Assembly: GCA_021299185.1 (NCBI GenBank) | Contig: JAJTHZ010000067.1 | Coordinates: 62,001-126,000, forward strand | DNA length: 64,000 nucleotides | From: Lysobacteraceae bacterium | Lineage (GTDB): Bacteria; Pseudomonadota; Gammaproteobacteria; Xanthomonadales; Ahniellaceae | Direction of reading: 5' to 3' | Part shown: positions 35,338 to 46,027 of the stretch, piece by piece | How the letters are laid out: every line of letters begins with the position of its first letter | Position numbering within the stretch: the first letter of the stretch is position 1 | Program-made: the position numbers and the translations under genes | Notes under the pieces: generated by a model | Databases searched by the model: none | What the model saw: only the letters and a program-made list of their open reading frames with translations | What the model was told of the DNA's origin: nothing

Positions 35338-37125
35338 ATGTCCGCCTACAAGATCACCGAACACAAGTACGACATCGTCGTGGTCGGCGCCGGCGGCGCG
35401 GGCCTGCGCGCCACCTTCGGGCTGGCGCAGAAGGGCCTGACCACCGCCTGCCTGACCAAGGTCTTCCCGACCCGCTCGCACACCGTGGCCGCGCAAGGCG
35501 GCATCTCGGCCGCGCTCGGCAACATGGGCGAGGACGACTGGCGCTTCCACTTCTACGACACCATCAAGGGGTCGGACTGGCTGGGCGACCAGGACGCCAT
35601 CGAGTACATGTGCAAGGAGGCCATCCCGGCCATCATCGAACTCGAGCACTACGGCGTGCCGTTCAGCCGCACCGAGGACGGACGCATCTACCAGCGCCCC
35701 TTCGGCGGCATGACCACGCACTACGGCAAGGGCACGGCGCAGCGCACCTGCGCGGCCGCCGACCGCACCGGACACGCGATCCTGCACACGCTCTACCAGC
35801 AGTCGCTGGCGCACGATGCGCGCTTCTTCATCGAGTACTTCGCCCTCGACCTGATCTTCGACGCCGAGGGCGCCTGCCGCGGCGTGCTGGCGTTGGACAT
35901 GGCGGAAGGCACGCTGCACCTGTTCCGCTCGCACGGCGTGGTGCTGGCCACCGGCGGCTACGGCCGCGCCTACTTCAGCGCCACGTCGGCCCACACCTGC
36001 ACCGGCGACGGCGGCGGCATGGCGCTGCGCGCCGGCCTGCCGCTGCAGGACATGGAGTTCGTGCAGTTCCACCCGACCGGCATCTACGGCTCCGGCTGCC
36101 TCATCACCGAGGGCTCGCGCGGCGAGGGCGGCTACCTCACGAACTCGAAGGGCGAGCGCTTCATGGAGCGCTACGCGCCCAACGCCAAGGACCTCGCCTC
36201 GCGCGACGTGGTCAGCCGCGCGATGACGATGGAGATCCGGGAAGGGCGGGGCGTGGGCGGCAACGCCGACCACATCCACCTCAACCTGCACCACCTCGGC
36301 GCCGACGTGCTGCACGAGCGCCTGCCGGGCATCTCCGAGACGGCCAAGATCTTCGCCGGCGTCGACGTCACCAAGGAGCCGATCCCGGTGCTGCCGACCG
36401 TGCACTACAACATGGGCGGCCTGCAGACCAACTACCACGGCGAGGTGGTCACGCTGCGCAACGGCGATCCCGACGCCGTGGTGCCGGGCCTGTACGCCAT
36501 CGGCGAGGCGGCCTGCGTCTCGGTGCACGGCGCGAACCGCCTCGGCTCGAACTCGCTGCTCGACCTCGTGGTGTTCGGCCGCGCGGTGGCCAACCGCTGC
36601 GCGGAGACGATGCGCCCGAACCAGCCGCATCCCGCGCTGCCGGCCTCGGCCACCGACAAGGCGCTGGCCAACCTCGACCGGTTGCGCAATGCCTCCGGTG
36701 GCACGCCGACCGCGAAGATCCGCGCCGACATGCAGCGCGTGATGCAGAACAACGCCGCCGTGTTCCGCACCGGCGAGACGCTCAAGGACGGCGTGGCGAA
36801 GATCACCGCGGTGCATGAGTCCTTCGCGGACGTGAAGGTGGCGGATCGGTCCCTGGTCTGGAACTCCGACCTGATCGAGACGCTGGAACTGCAGAACCTG
36901 CTCGGGCAGGCCGTGGCGACCCTGGTGTCGGCGGAGAACCGCAAGGAGTCGCGCGGCGCGCACGCACGCGAGGACTTCAAGGACCGCGACGACGAGCACT
37001 GGATGAAGCACACCTTGTGCTGGGTGGACGAGCAGGGCAAGACCCGCATCGACTACCGACCGGTGCACCTGAACACGCTGACGAAAGACGTCGATCCGGT
37101 GCCGCCGAAGGCGCGCACGTACTGA
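35338..37125 (+). CDS. sdhA: Succinate dehydrogenase flavoprotein subunit SdhA
   Basis: A 595-residue flavoprotein that oxidises succinate to fumarate in the TCA cycle and respiratory chain. The FAD-binding start is [20 protein letters not shown]. The covalent-FAD histidine lies in [20 protein letters not shown]. The substrate-site region includes [16 protein letters not shown] and the catalytic Arg loop 'NADHIHL...' region, with [11 protein letters not shown] and [17 protein letters not shown] later. Length and C-terminus ([12 protein letters not shown]) are normal. It lies 6 nt after sdhD. SdhE, its flavinylation factor, is encoded downstream. Confidence 0.97.
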   Translation: MSAYKITEHKYDIVVVGAGGAGLRATFGLAQKGLTTACLTKVFPTRSHTVAAQGGISAALGNMGEDDWRFHFYDTIKGSDWLGDQDAIEYMCKEAIPAIIELEHYGVPFSRTEDGRIYQRPFGGMTTHYGKGTAQRTCAAADRTGHAILHTLYQQSLAHDARFFIEYFALDLIFDAEGACRGVLALDMAEGTLHLFRSHGVVLATGGYGRAYFSATSAHTCTGDGGGMALRAGLPLQDMEFVQFHPTGIYGSGCLITEGSRGEGGYLTNSKGERFMERYAPNAKDLASRDVVSRAMTMEIREGRGVGGNADHIHLNLHHLGADVLHERLPGISETAKIFAGVDVTKEPIPVLPTVHYNMGGLQTNYHGEVVTLRNGDPDAVVPGLYAIGEAACVSVHGANRLGSNSLLDLVVFGRAVANRCAETMRPNQPHPALPASATDKALANLDRLRNASGGTPTAKIRADMQRVMQNNAAVFRTGETLKDGVAKITAVHESFADVKVADRSLVWNSDLIETLELQNLLGQAVATLVSAENRKESRGAHAREDFKDRDDEHWMKHTLCWVDEQGKTRIDYRPVHLNTLTKDVDPVPPKARTY

Positions 37126-37129
37126 GCGG

Positions 37130-37924
37130 ATGCCGCAGACCATGGCCGAATTCAGCCTTCCGAAGAACTCCAAGGTCCAGCCGGGCAAGCACTTCGCCGC
37201 CCAGGGCGCGAAGCGCACGCAGGTGTTCAAGATCTACCGCTGGAACCCGGACGACGGCGCCAACCCGCGCACCGACACGTACGAGGTCGACATGGACGCG
37301 TGCGGGCCGATGGTCCTGGACGCCCTGATCAAGATCAAGAACGAGATCGACCCGACGCTGACCTTCCGCCGCTCCTGCCGCGAGGGCATCTGCGGCTCCT
37401 GTGCGATGAACATCGACGGCACCAACACGCTGGCCTGCACCAAGGCCTGCGCCGATGTCTCGGGCGAGGTGCGCGTCTACCCGCTGCCGCACATGCCGGT
37501 GATCAAGGACCTGGTGCCGGACCTCACGCACTTCTATGCGCAGTACGCCTCGATCAAGCCGTGGCTGCGCACGCAGAGCCCGACCCCGGCCGACCGCGAG
37601 CGCCTGCAGTCGCCGGACGACCGCAAGAAGCTCGACGGGCTGTACGAGTGCATCCTGTGCGCCTGCTGCAGCACCTCGTGCCCGTCGTACTGGTGGAACG
37701 GCGACCGCTACCTGGGCCCTGCGATCCTGCTGCAGGCCTACCGCTGGATCGTGGATTCGCGCGACGAGGACACCGGCGCGCGGCTCGACGACCTGGAGGA
37801 TCCGTTCCGCCTCTATCGCTGCCACACCATCATGAACTGCGCGAAGACCTGCCCCAAGGGACTCAATCCCGCCAAGGCGATCGCGGAGATCAAGAAGCTG
37901 ATGGTGCAGCGGCGTGGGCTCTGA
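37130..37924 (+). CDS. sdhB: Succinate dehydrogenase iron-sulfur subunit SdhB
   Basis: A 264-residue subunit carrying three Fe-S clusters. The 2Fe-2S site is [13 protein letters not shown] with a later Cys in NTLAC. The 4Fe-4S and 3Fe-4S sites are [16 protein letters not shown] and [17 protein letters not shown]. The N-terminal '[20 protein letters not shown]' is the usual strand. An ATG at 37142 is an alternative start four codons in. The 3' end overlaps the next small gene by 11 nt. Confidence 0.97.
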   Translation: MPQTMAEFSLPKNSKVQPGKHFAAQGAKRTQVFKIYRWNPDDGANPRTDTYEVDMDACGPMVLDALIKIKNEIDPTLTFRRSCREGICGSCAMNIDGTNTLACTKACADVSGEVRVYPLPHMPVIKDLVPDLTHFYAQYASIKPWLRTQSPTPADRERLQSPDDRKKLDGLYECILCACCSTSCPSYWWNGDRYLGPAILLQAYRWIVDSRDEDTGARLDDLEDPFRLYRCHTIMNCAKTCPKGLNPAKAIAEIKKLMVQRRGL

Positions 37925-38192
37925 GCCACCGGGCTCGCGTCGGCACCTGCCGGAGTTGCGCTGGCCTTATCGGATCGCGGGTGGACTGGTGGCGTTGGTC
38001 GGTCTGCCCGGCCACCTGAAGTCGCTGTTCGACGGTATCGTCAAGGGCGATTGGACCTCGTCGCTCTATGGTTCGGTCTGGATCGCCTCGATCACCTTGG
38101 CCATGACGATCGTCTTCGGTGCTGCTGCGATTCTGGGCCGGGTGCCCAGGCCCCTGTGGCGGCTTTTCGTCTGGTCCAGCGACAGACCGTGA
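37914..38192 (+). CDS. Small two-helix membrane protein in the sdh operon (unknown)
   Basis: A 92-residue open frame from a GTG that overlaps the end of sdhB. It has two hydrophobic segments: residues about 21-35 ([15 protein letters not shown]) and about 52-78 ([22 protein letters not shown]). A short Pro/Arg-rich N-terminus precedes them. Its TGA overlaps the GTG of sdhE, so the frame fills the space between sdhB and sdhE exactly, which supports it being a real coupled cistron. I do not recognise the family. It could be a lineage-specific membrane accessory of complex II or unrelated. Confidence 0.55.
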   Translation: MGSEPPGSRRHLPELRWPYRIAGGLVALVGLPGHLKSLFDGIVKGDWTSSLYGSVWIASITLAMTIVFGAAAILGRVPRPLWRLFVWSSDRP

Positions 38193-38437
38193 ACGCCGAC
38201 CGACTGCCACGCCTGCGCTGGCGGTGCCGGCGCGGCATGCGCGAACTGGACCAATTGTTCGTCGGGTGGCTGGACCGACATGGCGCCACGGCCGACCCGT
38301 TCACCCTCGACGCCTTCGAGGCCCTGCTGGCCGTCGAGGACAGCGACCTCTGGGCCTGGTGCATGGGCCGCGGCGCGCCGGAACGTGCCGACTGGCAGGC
38401 GATCCTTGGCCAGATCCGAAGCCCCGCTGGTCCTTGA
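38189..38437 (+). CDS. sdhE: FAD assembly factor SdhE (YgfY)
   Basis: An 82-residue cytoplasmic factor that promotes covalent attachment of FAD to SdhA. The conserved RGxxE motif appears in RLRWRCRRGMRELDQLF. The DLWAWCMGRGAPE segment is the other family hallmark. The start is a GTG at 38189 overlapping the preceding stop. It is encoded just after sdhCDAB and just before ygfX, the same pairing as ygfY-ygfX in E. coli. Confidence 0.93.
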   Translation: MNADRLPRLRWRCRRGMRELDQLFVGWLDRHGATADPFTLDAFEALLAVEDSDLWAWCMGRGAPERADWQAILGQIRSPAGP

Positions 38438-38849
38438 AACGCGCGCCTCGCGCGGATTCCGGCTCGGTCTCGTCGCGCTCGCCGCGGCGGCCCTCGGCGC
38501 GGTGCTGATGGCCGACCTGCCGCTGGCCATCGCGCCGCCCTTGGCGCTGTTCGTCGCGCTGGCCACGCTCCGGGCCTGGCGCAGCCACGCCTGGGCCGCG
38601 GCGCTGCGCCTGCGCCTGTCGGCCGACGGCATGCTGGACTGGCGCGACGCGGCGGGTGCGGAAGGGCAGGGCCGGCTGGCGTCGTCCGCGCGGGTCGGGC
38701 CGCTGGTGGCGCTCGAAGTGCGCGAGCCCTCGGGCAAGCAGCGCCGCATCGCGCTCTGGCGCGACATGCTCGATGCCGACGCCTGGCGACGCCTGCAGGT
38801 CGCACTCGCACGCCGGCCGTCGGCGGATTCCTACAACGACCGCGCCTGA
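38406..38849 (+). CDS. YgfX/CptA-family membrane protein
   Basis: A 147-residue protein with an N-terminal hydrophobic region of two helices (residues about 20-60) and a soluble beta-rich C-terminal domain (LRLSADGMLDWRDA..., RRIALWRDMLDADAWRRLQV). The C-terminal 'D-x-x-x-x-D-x-W-R-R-L-R/Q' ending is typical of YgfX, described as the toxin-like CptA partner of SdhE/YgfY. The only start near the expected N-terminus is TTG at 38406, inside sdhE. The 32-nt overlap implies coupled translation. Call rests on context plus the C-terminal pattern. Confidence 0.75.
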   Translation: MARSEAPLVLETRASRGFRLGLVALAAAALGAVLMADLPLAIAPPLALFVALATLRAWRSHAWAAALRLRLSADGMLDWRDAAGAEGQGRLASSARVGPLVALEVREPSGKQRRIALWRDMLDADAWRRLQVALARRPSADSYNDRA

Positions 38850-38889
38850 CGCGCGCTAGACTGCGCGTCGTCTTCCGACCGGTTCCCGC

Positions 38890-40134
38890 ATGTTCCGTCC
38901 CCTGCCGTGGTTCATCGGCCTGCGCTACCTGCGCGCCAAGCGCCGCAACCACTTCATCTCCTTCATCTCGCTGGTCTCGATGCTGGGCATCGCGCTCGGC
39001 GTGGCGGCCCTGATCACCGTGATCTCGGTGATGAACGGCTTCGAGAAGGAGCTGCGCGCGCGCATCCTCGGCATGGTCTCGCATGCCACCGTGTCCGGCG
39101 TGGGCGAGGGCATGGCCGACTGGCCGCGCGCGGTGGAGGTCGCCAAGGGCACGCCGCACGTGCTGGGCGCGGCGCCCTTCGTCGAGCGCGAGGTGATGCT
39201 GCAGGGTGCGCGCGTCAGCGGCGGCGCGATCCGTGGCGTGCGCCCCGACCTGGAACCCGAGGTCAGCGAGATCGATCGCCGGATGGCGGAGGGCGAATGG
39301 TCCTCGCTGGTGGCGGGCGAGTACCACATCGTGCTCGGGCGCGAACTCGCGCGGTGGCTCGGGGCCGGCGTCGGCGACACGGTGATGGTCTACGCGCCAA
39401 TGGCGCGCTCGACGCCAGTCGGCACCATGCCCGTGACCCGGCGGTTCACCGTGACCGGCATCTTCGAGGCCGGCATGGCCGAATACGACCGCTACCTCGC
39501 GGTGGTGCACATCGACGATGCCGCGCGCCTGTTCCGGATGGGCGACAACGTCAGCGGCGTGCGCCTCAAGCTGGACGACATGTTCCGCGCCTGGGCGGTG
39601 GCACGCGACCTCGCCGAGCGCCTGGGCGGCTACTTCCGCGTGCGCGACTGGACGCAGGAGCACGCCAACTTCTTCCGCGCGGTGAAGACCGAGCGGGTGG
39701 TGATGTTCGTGATCCTGTCGCTGATCGTCGCCGTGGCGGCGTTCAACCTGGTGTCCACCCTGGTCATGCTGGTCACCGACAAGCAGGCCGACATCGCGAT
39801 CCTGCGCACGCTCGGCGCGAGCCCGGGCACCGTCATGGGCATCTTCGTGGTGCAGGGCATGATCTCGGGCGTGATCGGCATTGCGCTGGGCCTGGTCGGC
39901 GGCATCCTGCTGGCCGAGAACGTGCAGGCCGTGATGTCCACCATCGAAGGCGCGTTCGGCTTCCAGTTGATGCCGGCGGACGTGTACTACATCAGCGACC
40001 TGCCGTCCGAACTGCGCTGGGGCGACGTCGCGCGGATCGGCGTGGTGGCCTTCCTGTTCTGCCTCGTCGCGACCCTGTATCCCGCGTGGCGCGCCGCGCG
40101 CACGCAGCCGGCGGAGGCGCTGCGCTATGAGTGA
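38890..40134 (+). CDS. lolC: Lipoprotein-releasing ABC transporter permease (LolC/LolE family)
   Basis: A 414-residue inner-membrane permease that extracts outer-membrane lipoproteins and passes them to LolA. The start [20 protein letters not shown] is the family signature with the first helix. A large periplasmic domain follows (residues about 50-260), then three more helices ([40 protein letters not shown], and a last one). Only one permease gene is present beside lolD, so it could form a homodimer (LolF-like), or its partner may lie elsewhere. lolD overlaps its end by 8 nt. Confidence 0.93.
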   Translation: MFRPLPWFIGLRYLRAKRRNHFISFISLVSMLGIALGVAALITVISVMNGFEKELRARILGMVSHATVSGVGEGMADWPRAVEVAKGTPHVLGAAPFVEREVMLQGARVSGGAIRGVRPDLEPEVSEIDRRMAEGEWSSLVAGEYHIVLGRELARWLGAGVGDTVMVYAPMARSTPVGTMPVTRRFTVTGIFEAGMAEYDRYLAVVHIDDAARLFRMGDNVSGVRLKLDDMFRAWAVARDLAERLGGYFRVRDWTQEHANFFRAVKTERVVMFVILSLIVAVAAFNLVSTLVMLVTDKQADIAILRTLGASPGTVMGIFVVQGMISGVIGIALGLVGGILLAENVQAVMSTIEGAFGFQLMPADVYYISDLPSELRWGDVARIGVVAFLFCLVATLYPAWRAARTQPAEALRYE

Positions 40135-40819
40135 GGCCACGCCCGTGCTGCGCGCGCGCGGCATCGCCAAGACCTACGCCGAGGGCGACCTGCGCACCGA
40201 GGTGCTGCAGGGCGTGGACCTCGAGGTCCGGGCCGGCGAGACGGTCGCCATCGTCGGCGCATCGGGCGCCGGCAAGAGCACCCTGCTGCACATCCTCGGC
40301 GGGCTGGACCTGCCCAGCGCCGGCGAGGTCGAGGTCACCGGCCAGCGGATGTCCGACCTCTCGGATCGTGCGCGCGGTGCATTGCGCAACCGCGCGCTCG
40401 GTTTCGTCTACCAGTTCCACCACCTGCTGCCCGAGTTCACCGCGCTGGAGAACGTCGCGATGCCGCTGCTGGTCGCGGGCGCGCCGGTCGCCGACGCAGC
40501 GGCGCGCGCGTCGAACCTGCTGGAACGCGTCGGCCTCGGCGCGCGCCTGCGCCACAAGCCCGGCGAATTGTCCGGCGGCGAGCGGCAACGCGCGGCCGTG
40601 GCCCGCGCGCTCGTCACGCGCCCGGCCTGCGTGCTGGCCGACGAGCCGACCGGCAACCTCGACGAGCGCAATGCGCGGCACATCTACGACCTGATGCTGG
40701 AACTCAACCGCGAGGCGCGCACCAGCCTGGTGCTGGTGACCCACGACCGCGCGCTCGCACGGCGCATGGATCGCGTGCTGGAACTCGGCGGCGGCGGGCT
40801 GCACCCCGCGCCCGACTGA
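40127..40819 (+). CDS. lolD: Lipoprotein-releasing ABC transporter ATPase LolD
   Basis: A 230-residue ABC ATPase that powers the LolC/E permease. Walker A is GASGAGKST (residues about 42-50). The LolD-specific '[20 protein letters not shown]' Q-loop region is clear. The signature is [15 protein letters not shown], followed by Walker [14 protein letters not shown] and the H-loop THD. It overlaps the permease gene and is followed by comEC 16 nt later. Confidence 0.96.
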   Translation: MSEATPVLRARGIAKTYAEGDLRTEVLQGVDLEVRAGETVAIVGASGAGKSTLLHILGGLDLPSAGEVEVTGQRMSDLSDRARGALRNRALGFVYQFHHLLPEFTALENVAMPLLVAGAPVADAAARASNLLERVGLGARLRHKPGELSGGERQRAAVARALVTRPACVLADEPTGNLDERNARHIYDLMLELNREARTSLVLVTHDRALARRMDRVLELGGGGLHPAPD

Positions 40820-40835
40820 CGCAACGCCCGCCGGC

Positions 40836-43112
40836 ATGGACGCCGCCCCCATCGCCCCGTTCGGACGCGCCGCCGCGATCGCGCTGCTCGCGGGCTGTCT
40901 GCTCGGCGTGCAACTGCCGGGGCTGCCGTCCGCCGGCGTGGCGCTGCTGGCCTGTGCCACGGGCTGCGTGGCCTGGCGCCGCGGCGATGCGTGGCGCGTG
41001 CTGGGCGCCGGACTGTTCGGCTTCGGCTGGTGCCTCGTGCACCTGCATGCCGCCATGGCGATGCGCATCGACGCCGCATGGGAGGATCGCCCGCTGCGCG
41101 TGGTCGGACAGGTGGTCGGCCTGCCGGAGGTGTTCCCGGACCGCCAGCGTTTCGACTTCGTCGCCCGCGACGCCTGGCTCGGCGAACGTCGACTGCGGAT
41201 CGAGGGCGAGCTGCGCCTGTCGCGCTGGCGCGACCCGGTGCCGATCGTCGCCGGCGAGCGGCTCGAGTTGCTGGTCGTGCTGCGGCGGCCGCGCGGCCTG
41301 CGCAATCCCGGGGGCTTCGACTTCGAGCGGCTGGCCGCCGAGCGGCGCATCGCCGCGATCGGCCACGTGCGCGAAATCCGCGCCCGCAGCAGCGTCGGGA
41401 CCGGCCTCGATGCGCGCCGCGCGGCGCTGTCGGCGCGGATCGCCGCGACGGTCGCCGACCGCGAAGCCGCGGCCCTGCTGCGCGCCCTCGCGGTCGGCGA
41501 CCAGGCGGCGATCCCCGACCCGCTGTGGGACGTGTTCCGCGCCACCGGCACCACCCACCTGGTGGCGATCTCCGGCTTCCATATCGGCCTGGTCGGCGCC
41601 TTCGCCGGCCTGCTGGGCGGGCTCGCGCACCGGATGCTGCCGCGCGCAGGCTGGTCGGTCCCGCGCCGCGTGTTCGCGGCCTGCTGCGCGCTGCTGGCGG
41701 CGGCCGCCTATTCGGGGCTCGCGGGCCTGTCGCTGCCGGTGCAGCGCACGCTGGCCATGCTGGCCGCCGTGCTCGTCGCGATCGCCTGGCGGCGCCGCCT
41801 GCCGGCAGGTGGCGCGCTGGGGCTGGCCGTGCTGGCGGTGCTGCTGTTCGATCCGCTGGCGGTGCTGAACGCAGGGTTCTGGCTGTCGTTCGGCGGCGTG
41901 TTCTGCCTGCTGTATGCGCTGGACGGCCGCAGCCCGCAGCCGTGGTGGCGCGGCTACGCGAAGGCGCAGGGGGTGGCGTTCGTGGCGCTGCTGCCGCTCG
42001 GCGTGGCGTGGTTCCAGCAGGCCTCGCTGATCGGGCCGCTGGTGAACCTGCCGGCGATCCCGTGGATCAGTTTCCTCGTGGTGCCGGTGCTGCTCGCCGG
42101 CGTCGCGCTCGGATCGCTCGGTGAACCGCTGCTGCAGTTCGCGGGCCTGCTCGCCCGCGTCTACCTCGACGGGCTCGCGATCGCCGCGCGAGCGCCGCTG
42201 GCCGCGGTCGACCTGCCGCCACCCGGCGCGCCGGCGCTGCTGCTCGCGCTGGCCGGGGCGGGCGTGCTGCTGCTGCCACGCGCGGTGCCGGGCCGCGCCC
42301 TCGGCGCGCTGCTGTGTCTGCCGCTGCTCCTGCCGCGCATCGCGCAGCCACCGCCGGACGCCTTCGACGTCGTGGTGCTGGACGTCGGACAGGGACTGTC
42401 GGTGGTGGTGCGCACGGCGAACCACGCGCTTCTGTTCGACGCCGGGCCGGCGCGCGGGGAGGGCCACGACGCCGGTGAAGCGATCGTGCTTCCCGCGCTG
42501 CGGGCACTCGGCATCCGCCGGCTCGAGCGCGTCATCATCAGCCACGCGGACAACGACCACGCCGGCGGGGCGCCGAGCGTGCTGCGCCGCTTCGCGACGG
42601 CGGACGTGCTTTCCGGCCCGGGCACCGGCCTTGGACGGACCTGCGAGGCGGGAATGGCCTGGCGCTGGGACGGGGTGTCGTTCGAGATCCTGCATCCGGG
42701 CCGGTATTTCCCGGCGCTGCGCAACGAAAGTTCCTGCGTGCTTCGCGTGTCCGTGGGGCCGCACGCGGCCCTCCTGCCGGGCGACATCGGCGCCCTCATC
42801 GAAGCGCGCCTCGTGCACGCCCGCGCGCCGCTGGCCGCCGATCTCCTGCTGCTGCCGCACCACGGCAGCCGCGGCAGCAACACGCCGGCCTTCCTGGCCG
42901 CGGTCGCGCCCTCGGTCGCCGTGGCGGCGGCCGGCCACCGCAACCGCTTCGGCCATCCGGCCGCGGACGTGGTGGCGCGGCTGCAAAGCGCCGCCATCGC
43001 GCTGCACGCCAGCGCCGAAGCCGGCGCGCGGACCTACCGGATCGACGCACGGGGCATGGTCGCGCAGCGGCCGGATCGACGCCGCGATCGGCGGCCCTGG
43101 CAGGAGCCGTGA
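40836..43112 (+). CDS. comEC: DNA internalisation competence protein ComEC/Rec2
   Basis: A 758-residue inner-membrane channel for single-stranded DNA uptake in natural transformation. An N-terminal OB-like periplasmic domain (DUF4131; [20 protein letters not shown]) follows two helices. The Competence membrane domain begins around [20 protein letters not shown] with [13 protein letters not shown]. The C-terminal domain is a metallo-beta-lactamase fold ([37 protein letters not shown]), the candidate nuclease. All metal-site histidines of that domain appear present. Intact length argues that the gene is functional; other com/pil genes lie outside the window. Confidence 0.94.
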   Translation: MDAAPIAPFGRAAAIALLAGCLLGVQLPGLPSAGVALLACATGCVAWRRGDAWRVLGAGLFGFGWCLVHLHAAMAMRIDAAWEDRPLRVVGQVVGLPEVFPDRQRFDFVARDAWLGERRLRIEGELRLSRWRDPVPIVAGERLELLVVLRRPRGLRNPGGFDFERLAAERRIAAIGHVREIRARSSVGTGLDARRAALSARIAATVADREAAALLRALAVGDQAAIPDPLWDVFRATGTTHLVAISGFHIGLVGAFAGLLGGLAHRMLPRAGWSVPRRVFAACCALLAAAAYSGLAGLSLPVQRTLAMLAAVLVAIAWRRRLPAGGALGLAVLAVLLFDPLAVLNAGFWLSFGGVFCLLYALDGRSPQPWWRGYAKAQGVAFVALLPLGVAWFQQASLIGPLVNLPAIPWISFLVVPVLLAGVALGSLGEPLLQFAGLLARVYLDGLAIAARAPLAAVDLPPPGAPALLLALAGAGVLLLPRAVPGRALGALLCLPLLLPRIAQPPPDAFDVVVLDVGQGLSVVVRTANHALLFDAGPARGEGHDAGEAIVLPALRALGIRRLERVIISHADNDHAGGAPSVLRRFATADVLSGPGTGLGRTCEAGMAWRWDGVSFEILHPGRYFPALRNESSCVLRVSVGPHAALLPGDIGALIEARLVHARAPLAADLLLLPHHGSRGSNTPAFLAAVAPSVAVAAAGHRNRFGHPAADVVARLQSAAIALHASAEAGARTYRIDARGMVAQRPDRRRDRRPWQEP

Positions 43113-43202
43113 CGGCGCGCACGGAACCACCCGCCCGTCGCTCCGGCGCGCTGGGGTGCGCTGCTATCATCCGCCGGTCGGTTCACACCTCGAGGTCGAC
43201 GC

Positions 43203-43829
43203 GTGCTGGAATTGCTGATGGCCGGCGGTTGGGGCATGGTCCCGATCGCGATCTGCTCGGTGCTGGTGCTCGCCATCGTGGTCGAGCGCTTCTGGACGCT
43301 GCGCCGCAAGGTGGTGGCCCCGCAGGGCCTCGGCGCCGAGGTCCGCGAATGGGCGGTCGGGCGGCGCTTCGAGGGCAGCCACATCGATGCCCTGGAGAAG
43401 ACCTCGCCGCTGGGCCAGCTGCTGGCCGGCGTGCTGCGCGTGCGCCACCTCGGCCGAGACGCGGTGCGCGAGCGGGTCGAGGACGTCGGCCGCCAGGTGA
43501 TGCACGACCTCAACCGCTTTCTCACCACGCTCGGCACGCTGGCGCTGATCTCGCCGCTGCTGGGCCTGCTCGGCACCGTGATCGGCCTGATCCGTATGTT
43601 CCTCGCCGCGATGGTGCACGGCGTGGGTGATGCGCAGTACATGGCGGGCGGCATCGGCGAGGCGCTGGTGTGCACCGCGGCCGGACTCTGCGTGGCCGTG
43701 CCGGCCTACATCTTCCATCGCTACTTCCGCTCGCGCATCGCGTCCTACGGGATCGCGATGGAGCGCGAGGTGCTGGCCCTGCTCGATGCGATGGAAGCGC
43801 CCGCCGCGCCGCGGAGCGCGCCGCGATGA
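43203..43829 (+). CDS. exbB: ExbB/TolQ/MotA-family proton channel protein
   Basis: A 208-residue inner-membrane protein with three helices (residues about 10-28, 112-132 and 160-180). The TolQ/ExbB core is seen in LALISPLLGLLGTVIGLIRM and in IGEALVCTAAGLCVAVPAYI. With ExbD it forms a proton-driven motor that energises TonB or a similar transducer. The GTG at 43203 is chosen, with an ATG at 43218 as alternative. The pair lies between comEC and msbA as in Xanthomonas. It could energise the receptor at 23.4 kb, but tonB itself is not nearby. Confidence 0.9.
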   Translation: MLELLMAGGWGMVPIAICSVLVLAIVVERFWTLRRKVVAPQGLGAEVREWAVGRRFEGSHIDALEKTSPLGQLLAGVLRVRHLGRDAVRERVEDVGRQVMHDLNRFLTTLGTLALISPLLGLLGTVIGLIRMFLAAMVHGVGDAQYMAGGIGEALVCTAAGLCVAVPAYIFHRYFRSRIASYGIAMEREVLALLDAMEAPAAPRSAPR

Positions 43830-44251
43830 AGATCGCGCCGAACGCCGGCGAGGACGAGTTCGAGATCAACGTCATCCCGTTGATCGACGTGATGCTCGTG
43901 CTGCTGATGTTCCTCGTGCTGACCACCACCTTCCACAACACCACCCGGGTCAAGATCACCCTGCCGGAAGCCAGCGCCACTGCGGCGTCGACCGACGGGC
44001 AGGAACTGGTGGTGATGATCGACCGCGACGCGCGCTTCTACGTCGGGCCCAACGAGGTGCTCAATCCGTCGCTGGAGACGCTGAAGGAAGCGCTGGCGCA
44101 GGCCGCCGGCAACAACCGCGGCCAGCGCGTGGTGCTGCGCGCCGACGGCCGCACGCCGCACCAGGCGGTGGTCACCGCGATGGACGCGCTGGCGCAACTC
44201 GGGTTCGCCAACCTGCAGATCGCCACGGTGCCGGCCGAGGCCGGGAACTAG
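43826..44251 (+). CDS. exbD: ExbD/TolR-family biopolymer transport protein
   Basis: A 141-residue partner of the ExbB-like protein. One N-terminal helix (INVIPLIDVMLVLLMFLVLT) carries the essential Asp of the proton path. A periplasmic domain follows (VKITLPEAS..., ELVVMIDRDARFYV, VVLRADGRTPHQAVVTAMDA). The ATG overlaps the exbB stop (ATGA), so the two are translated together. ExbD rather than TolR is preferred because no tolA/tolB genes are nearby. Confidence 0.92.
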   Translation: MKIAPNAGEDEFEINVIPLIDVMLVLLMFLVLTTTFHNTTRVKITLPEASATAASTDGQELVVMIDRDARFYVGPNEVLNPSLETLKEALAQAAGNNRGQRVVLRADGRTPHQAVVTAMDALAQLGFANLQIATVPAEAGN

Positions 44252-44255
44252 GCGG

Positions 44256-46022
44256 ATGGACGCGCCGGCGCCGGACGCCGGGAGCCGCGCCAGCAGCGCG
44301 GCGACCTATCGCAGGCTGCTCGGCTATGCGGCGGCGCATTGGCCGCTGGCCTCGCTGGCGCTGTGCGGGATGATGATCGAGGCGGCGGCGGCCGGCGCAT
44401 TCACCGCGCTGATGAACCCGCTGATCGACCAGACCTTCGTCGAAAAGAACCCGGCCGCCGCGGCGTGGCTGCCGTTCGCCATCGTGGGCCTGTTCCTCGC
44501 GCGCGGCATCGCCACCTTCATCACCGACTACGGCATGGCGCGCATCGGCCGCGGGGTCGTGCAGACCCTGCGCCAGGAAGTGCTGGCCAAGTACCTGCGC
44601 ATGCCCGCACGCTGGTTCGACGCGCGCCCCTCGGCGGTGCTGGTCGCCCGCCTGACCTACAACACCGAACAGGTCGCGCAGGCCAGCAGCGACGCGGTGA
44701 AGGTCGCGATCACCGACCTGTTGACGCTGTGCGCGCTGCTGACGGTGATGCTGATGCAGAGCGTGCGCGTGACCATCACCATGCTGGTGATGGGCCCGCT
44801 GATCGCCGGCATCATCGCCGTGGTCGGACGCCGCTACCGGCGCATCAACACGCGCATCCAGGCCTCGGTGGGCGAGCTGGCGCACATCGCCGAGGAGGCG
44901 GTCGGGGCGCAGCACGTGGTCAAGGTCTACGGCGGCCAGGCGCGCGAGGAAGCGCGCTTCGCCGCGGTCGCCGAGCGCAACCGCCGCCTGCAGGTCAAGG
45001 TCGAGACCACCAAGGCGACCAGTTCCGCCCTGGTGCAGCTGCTGGCCGCGATCGCGCTGGCGGTGATCGTCTATGTCGCCGGGCGCGAGGCGATGGCCGG
45101 GCGGCTGACACCGGGCGCCTTCGTCTCGCTGATGACCGCGATGATGGCGATGCTGCCCTCGCTCAAGCGCATCACCAACGTGCAGGGCATGATCCAGAAG
45201 GGCGTTGCGGCGGCGGGCGGGCTGTTCGAAGTGCTCGATGCCGAACCCGAGGCCGACCGCGGCACGCGCGCGATCACGCGCGCCACCGGGCATCTCGAGT
45301 TCCGCGACGTGGTGGTGCGCTACGCCGACGACAAGCCGCCGGCGCTGGACGGGATCGGCTTCGTCGCCGAGCCGGGCAGCGTCACCGCGATCGTCGGCCG
45401 CTCCGGCAGCGGCAAGTCCACCCTGACGCGCCTGCTGCCGCGCCTGTACGAGGCCGACGCCGGCACCGTGCTGCTGGACGGCGTGTCGCTCGCCGACTAC
45501 CGGCTGGTCGACCTGCGCCGGCAGATCGCGCTGGTCAGCCAGGACGTGCTGCTGTTCGACGACACGGTCGCCGCCAACATCGCCTACGGCCTGCCCGGCG
45601 AGGTGCCGCGCGAGCAACTCGCCGAGGCCGCGCGCGCGGCCAACGCGCTGGACTTCATCGAGCGCCTGCCGCAGGGCTTCGACACCCGCATCGGCGAGGG
45701 CGGGGCGCTGCTGTCGGGTGGCCAGCGGCAGCGCCTGGCGATCGCGCGCGCCCTGCTCAAGGACGCGCCGATCCTGATCCTCGACGAGGCCACGTCCTCG
45801 CTCGACACCGAGTCCGAACGCCTGATCCAGGAGGCGCTCGAACGCATCATGCGCGGCCGCACGACCCTGGTCATCGCGCACCGGCTGTCGACCGTCGAAC
45901 ATGCGGACCAGATCCTGGTGCTCGACCACGGCCGCATCGTCGAGCGTGGCCGGCATGCCGAACTGCTGGCGCGCGGCGGTCCCTACGCGCGCCTGGCCGG
46001 CTTCGAACTGCAGGGAGCCTGA
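44256..46022 (+). CDS. msbA: Lipid A export permease/ATPase MsbA
   Basis: A 588-residue ABC half-transporter that flips lipid A-core from the inner to the outer leaflet of the inner membrane. The six-helix membrane domain (residues about 25-325) begins [19 protein letters not shown]. The ATPase domain has Walker [10 protein letters not shown], the Q-loop [17 protein letters not shown], signature [17 protein letters not shown], Walker [17 protein letters not shown] and an [12 protein letters not shown]-loop. It starts 4 nt after exbD and precedes lpxK, the conserved lipid A export/biosynthesis pair. Confidence 0.95.
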   Translation: MDAPAPDAGSRASSAATYRRLLGYAAAHWPLASLALCGMMIEAAAAGAFTALMNPLIDQTFVEKNPAAAAWLPFAIVGLFLARGIATFITDYGMARIGRGVVQTLRQEVLAKYLRMPARWFDARPSAVLVARLTYNTEQVAQASSDAVKVAITDLLTLCALLTVMLMQSVRVTITMLVMGPLIAGIIAVVGRRYRRINTRIQASVGELAHIAEEAVGAQHVVKVYGGQAREEARFAAVAERNRRLQVKVETTKATSSALVQLLAAIALAVIVYVAGREAMAGRLTPGAFVSLMTAMMAMLPSLKRITNVQGMIQKGVAAAGGLFEVLDAEPEADRGTRAITRATGHLEFRDVVVRYADDKPPALDGIGFVAEPGSVTAIVGRSGSGKSTLTRLLPRLYEADAGTVLLDGVSLADYRLVDLRRQIALVSQDVLLFDDTVAANIAYGLPGEVPREQLAEAARAANALDFIERLPQGFDTRIGEGGALLSGGQRQRLAIARALLKDAPILILDEATSSLDTESERLIQEALERIMRGRTTLVIAHRLSTVEHADQILVLDHGRIVERGRHAELLARGGPYARLAGFELQGA

Positions 46023-46027
46023 GCCCG

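Noticed and set aside
34870-37230. A 786-codon minus-strand frame opposite sdhD-sdhA-sdhB
   Set aside because: Mirror frame of sdhA codons with His/Val/Arg-rich low-information sequence and no ribosome site; sdhA is unambiguous.
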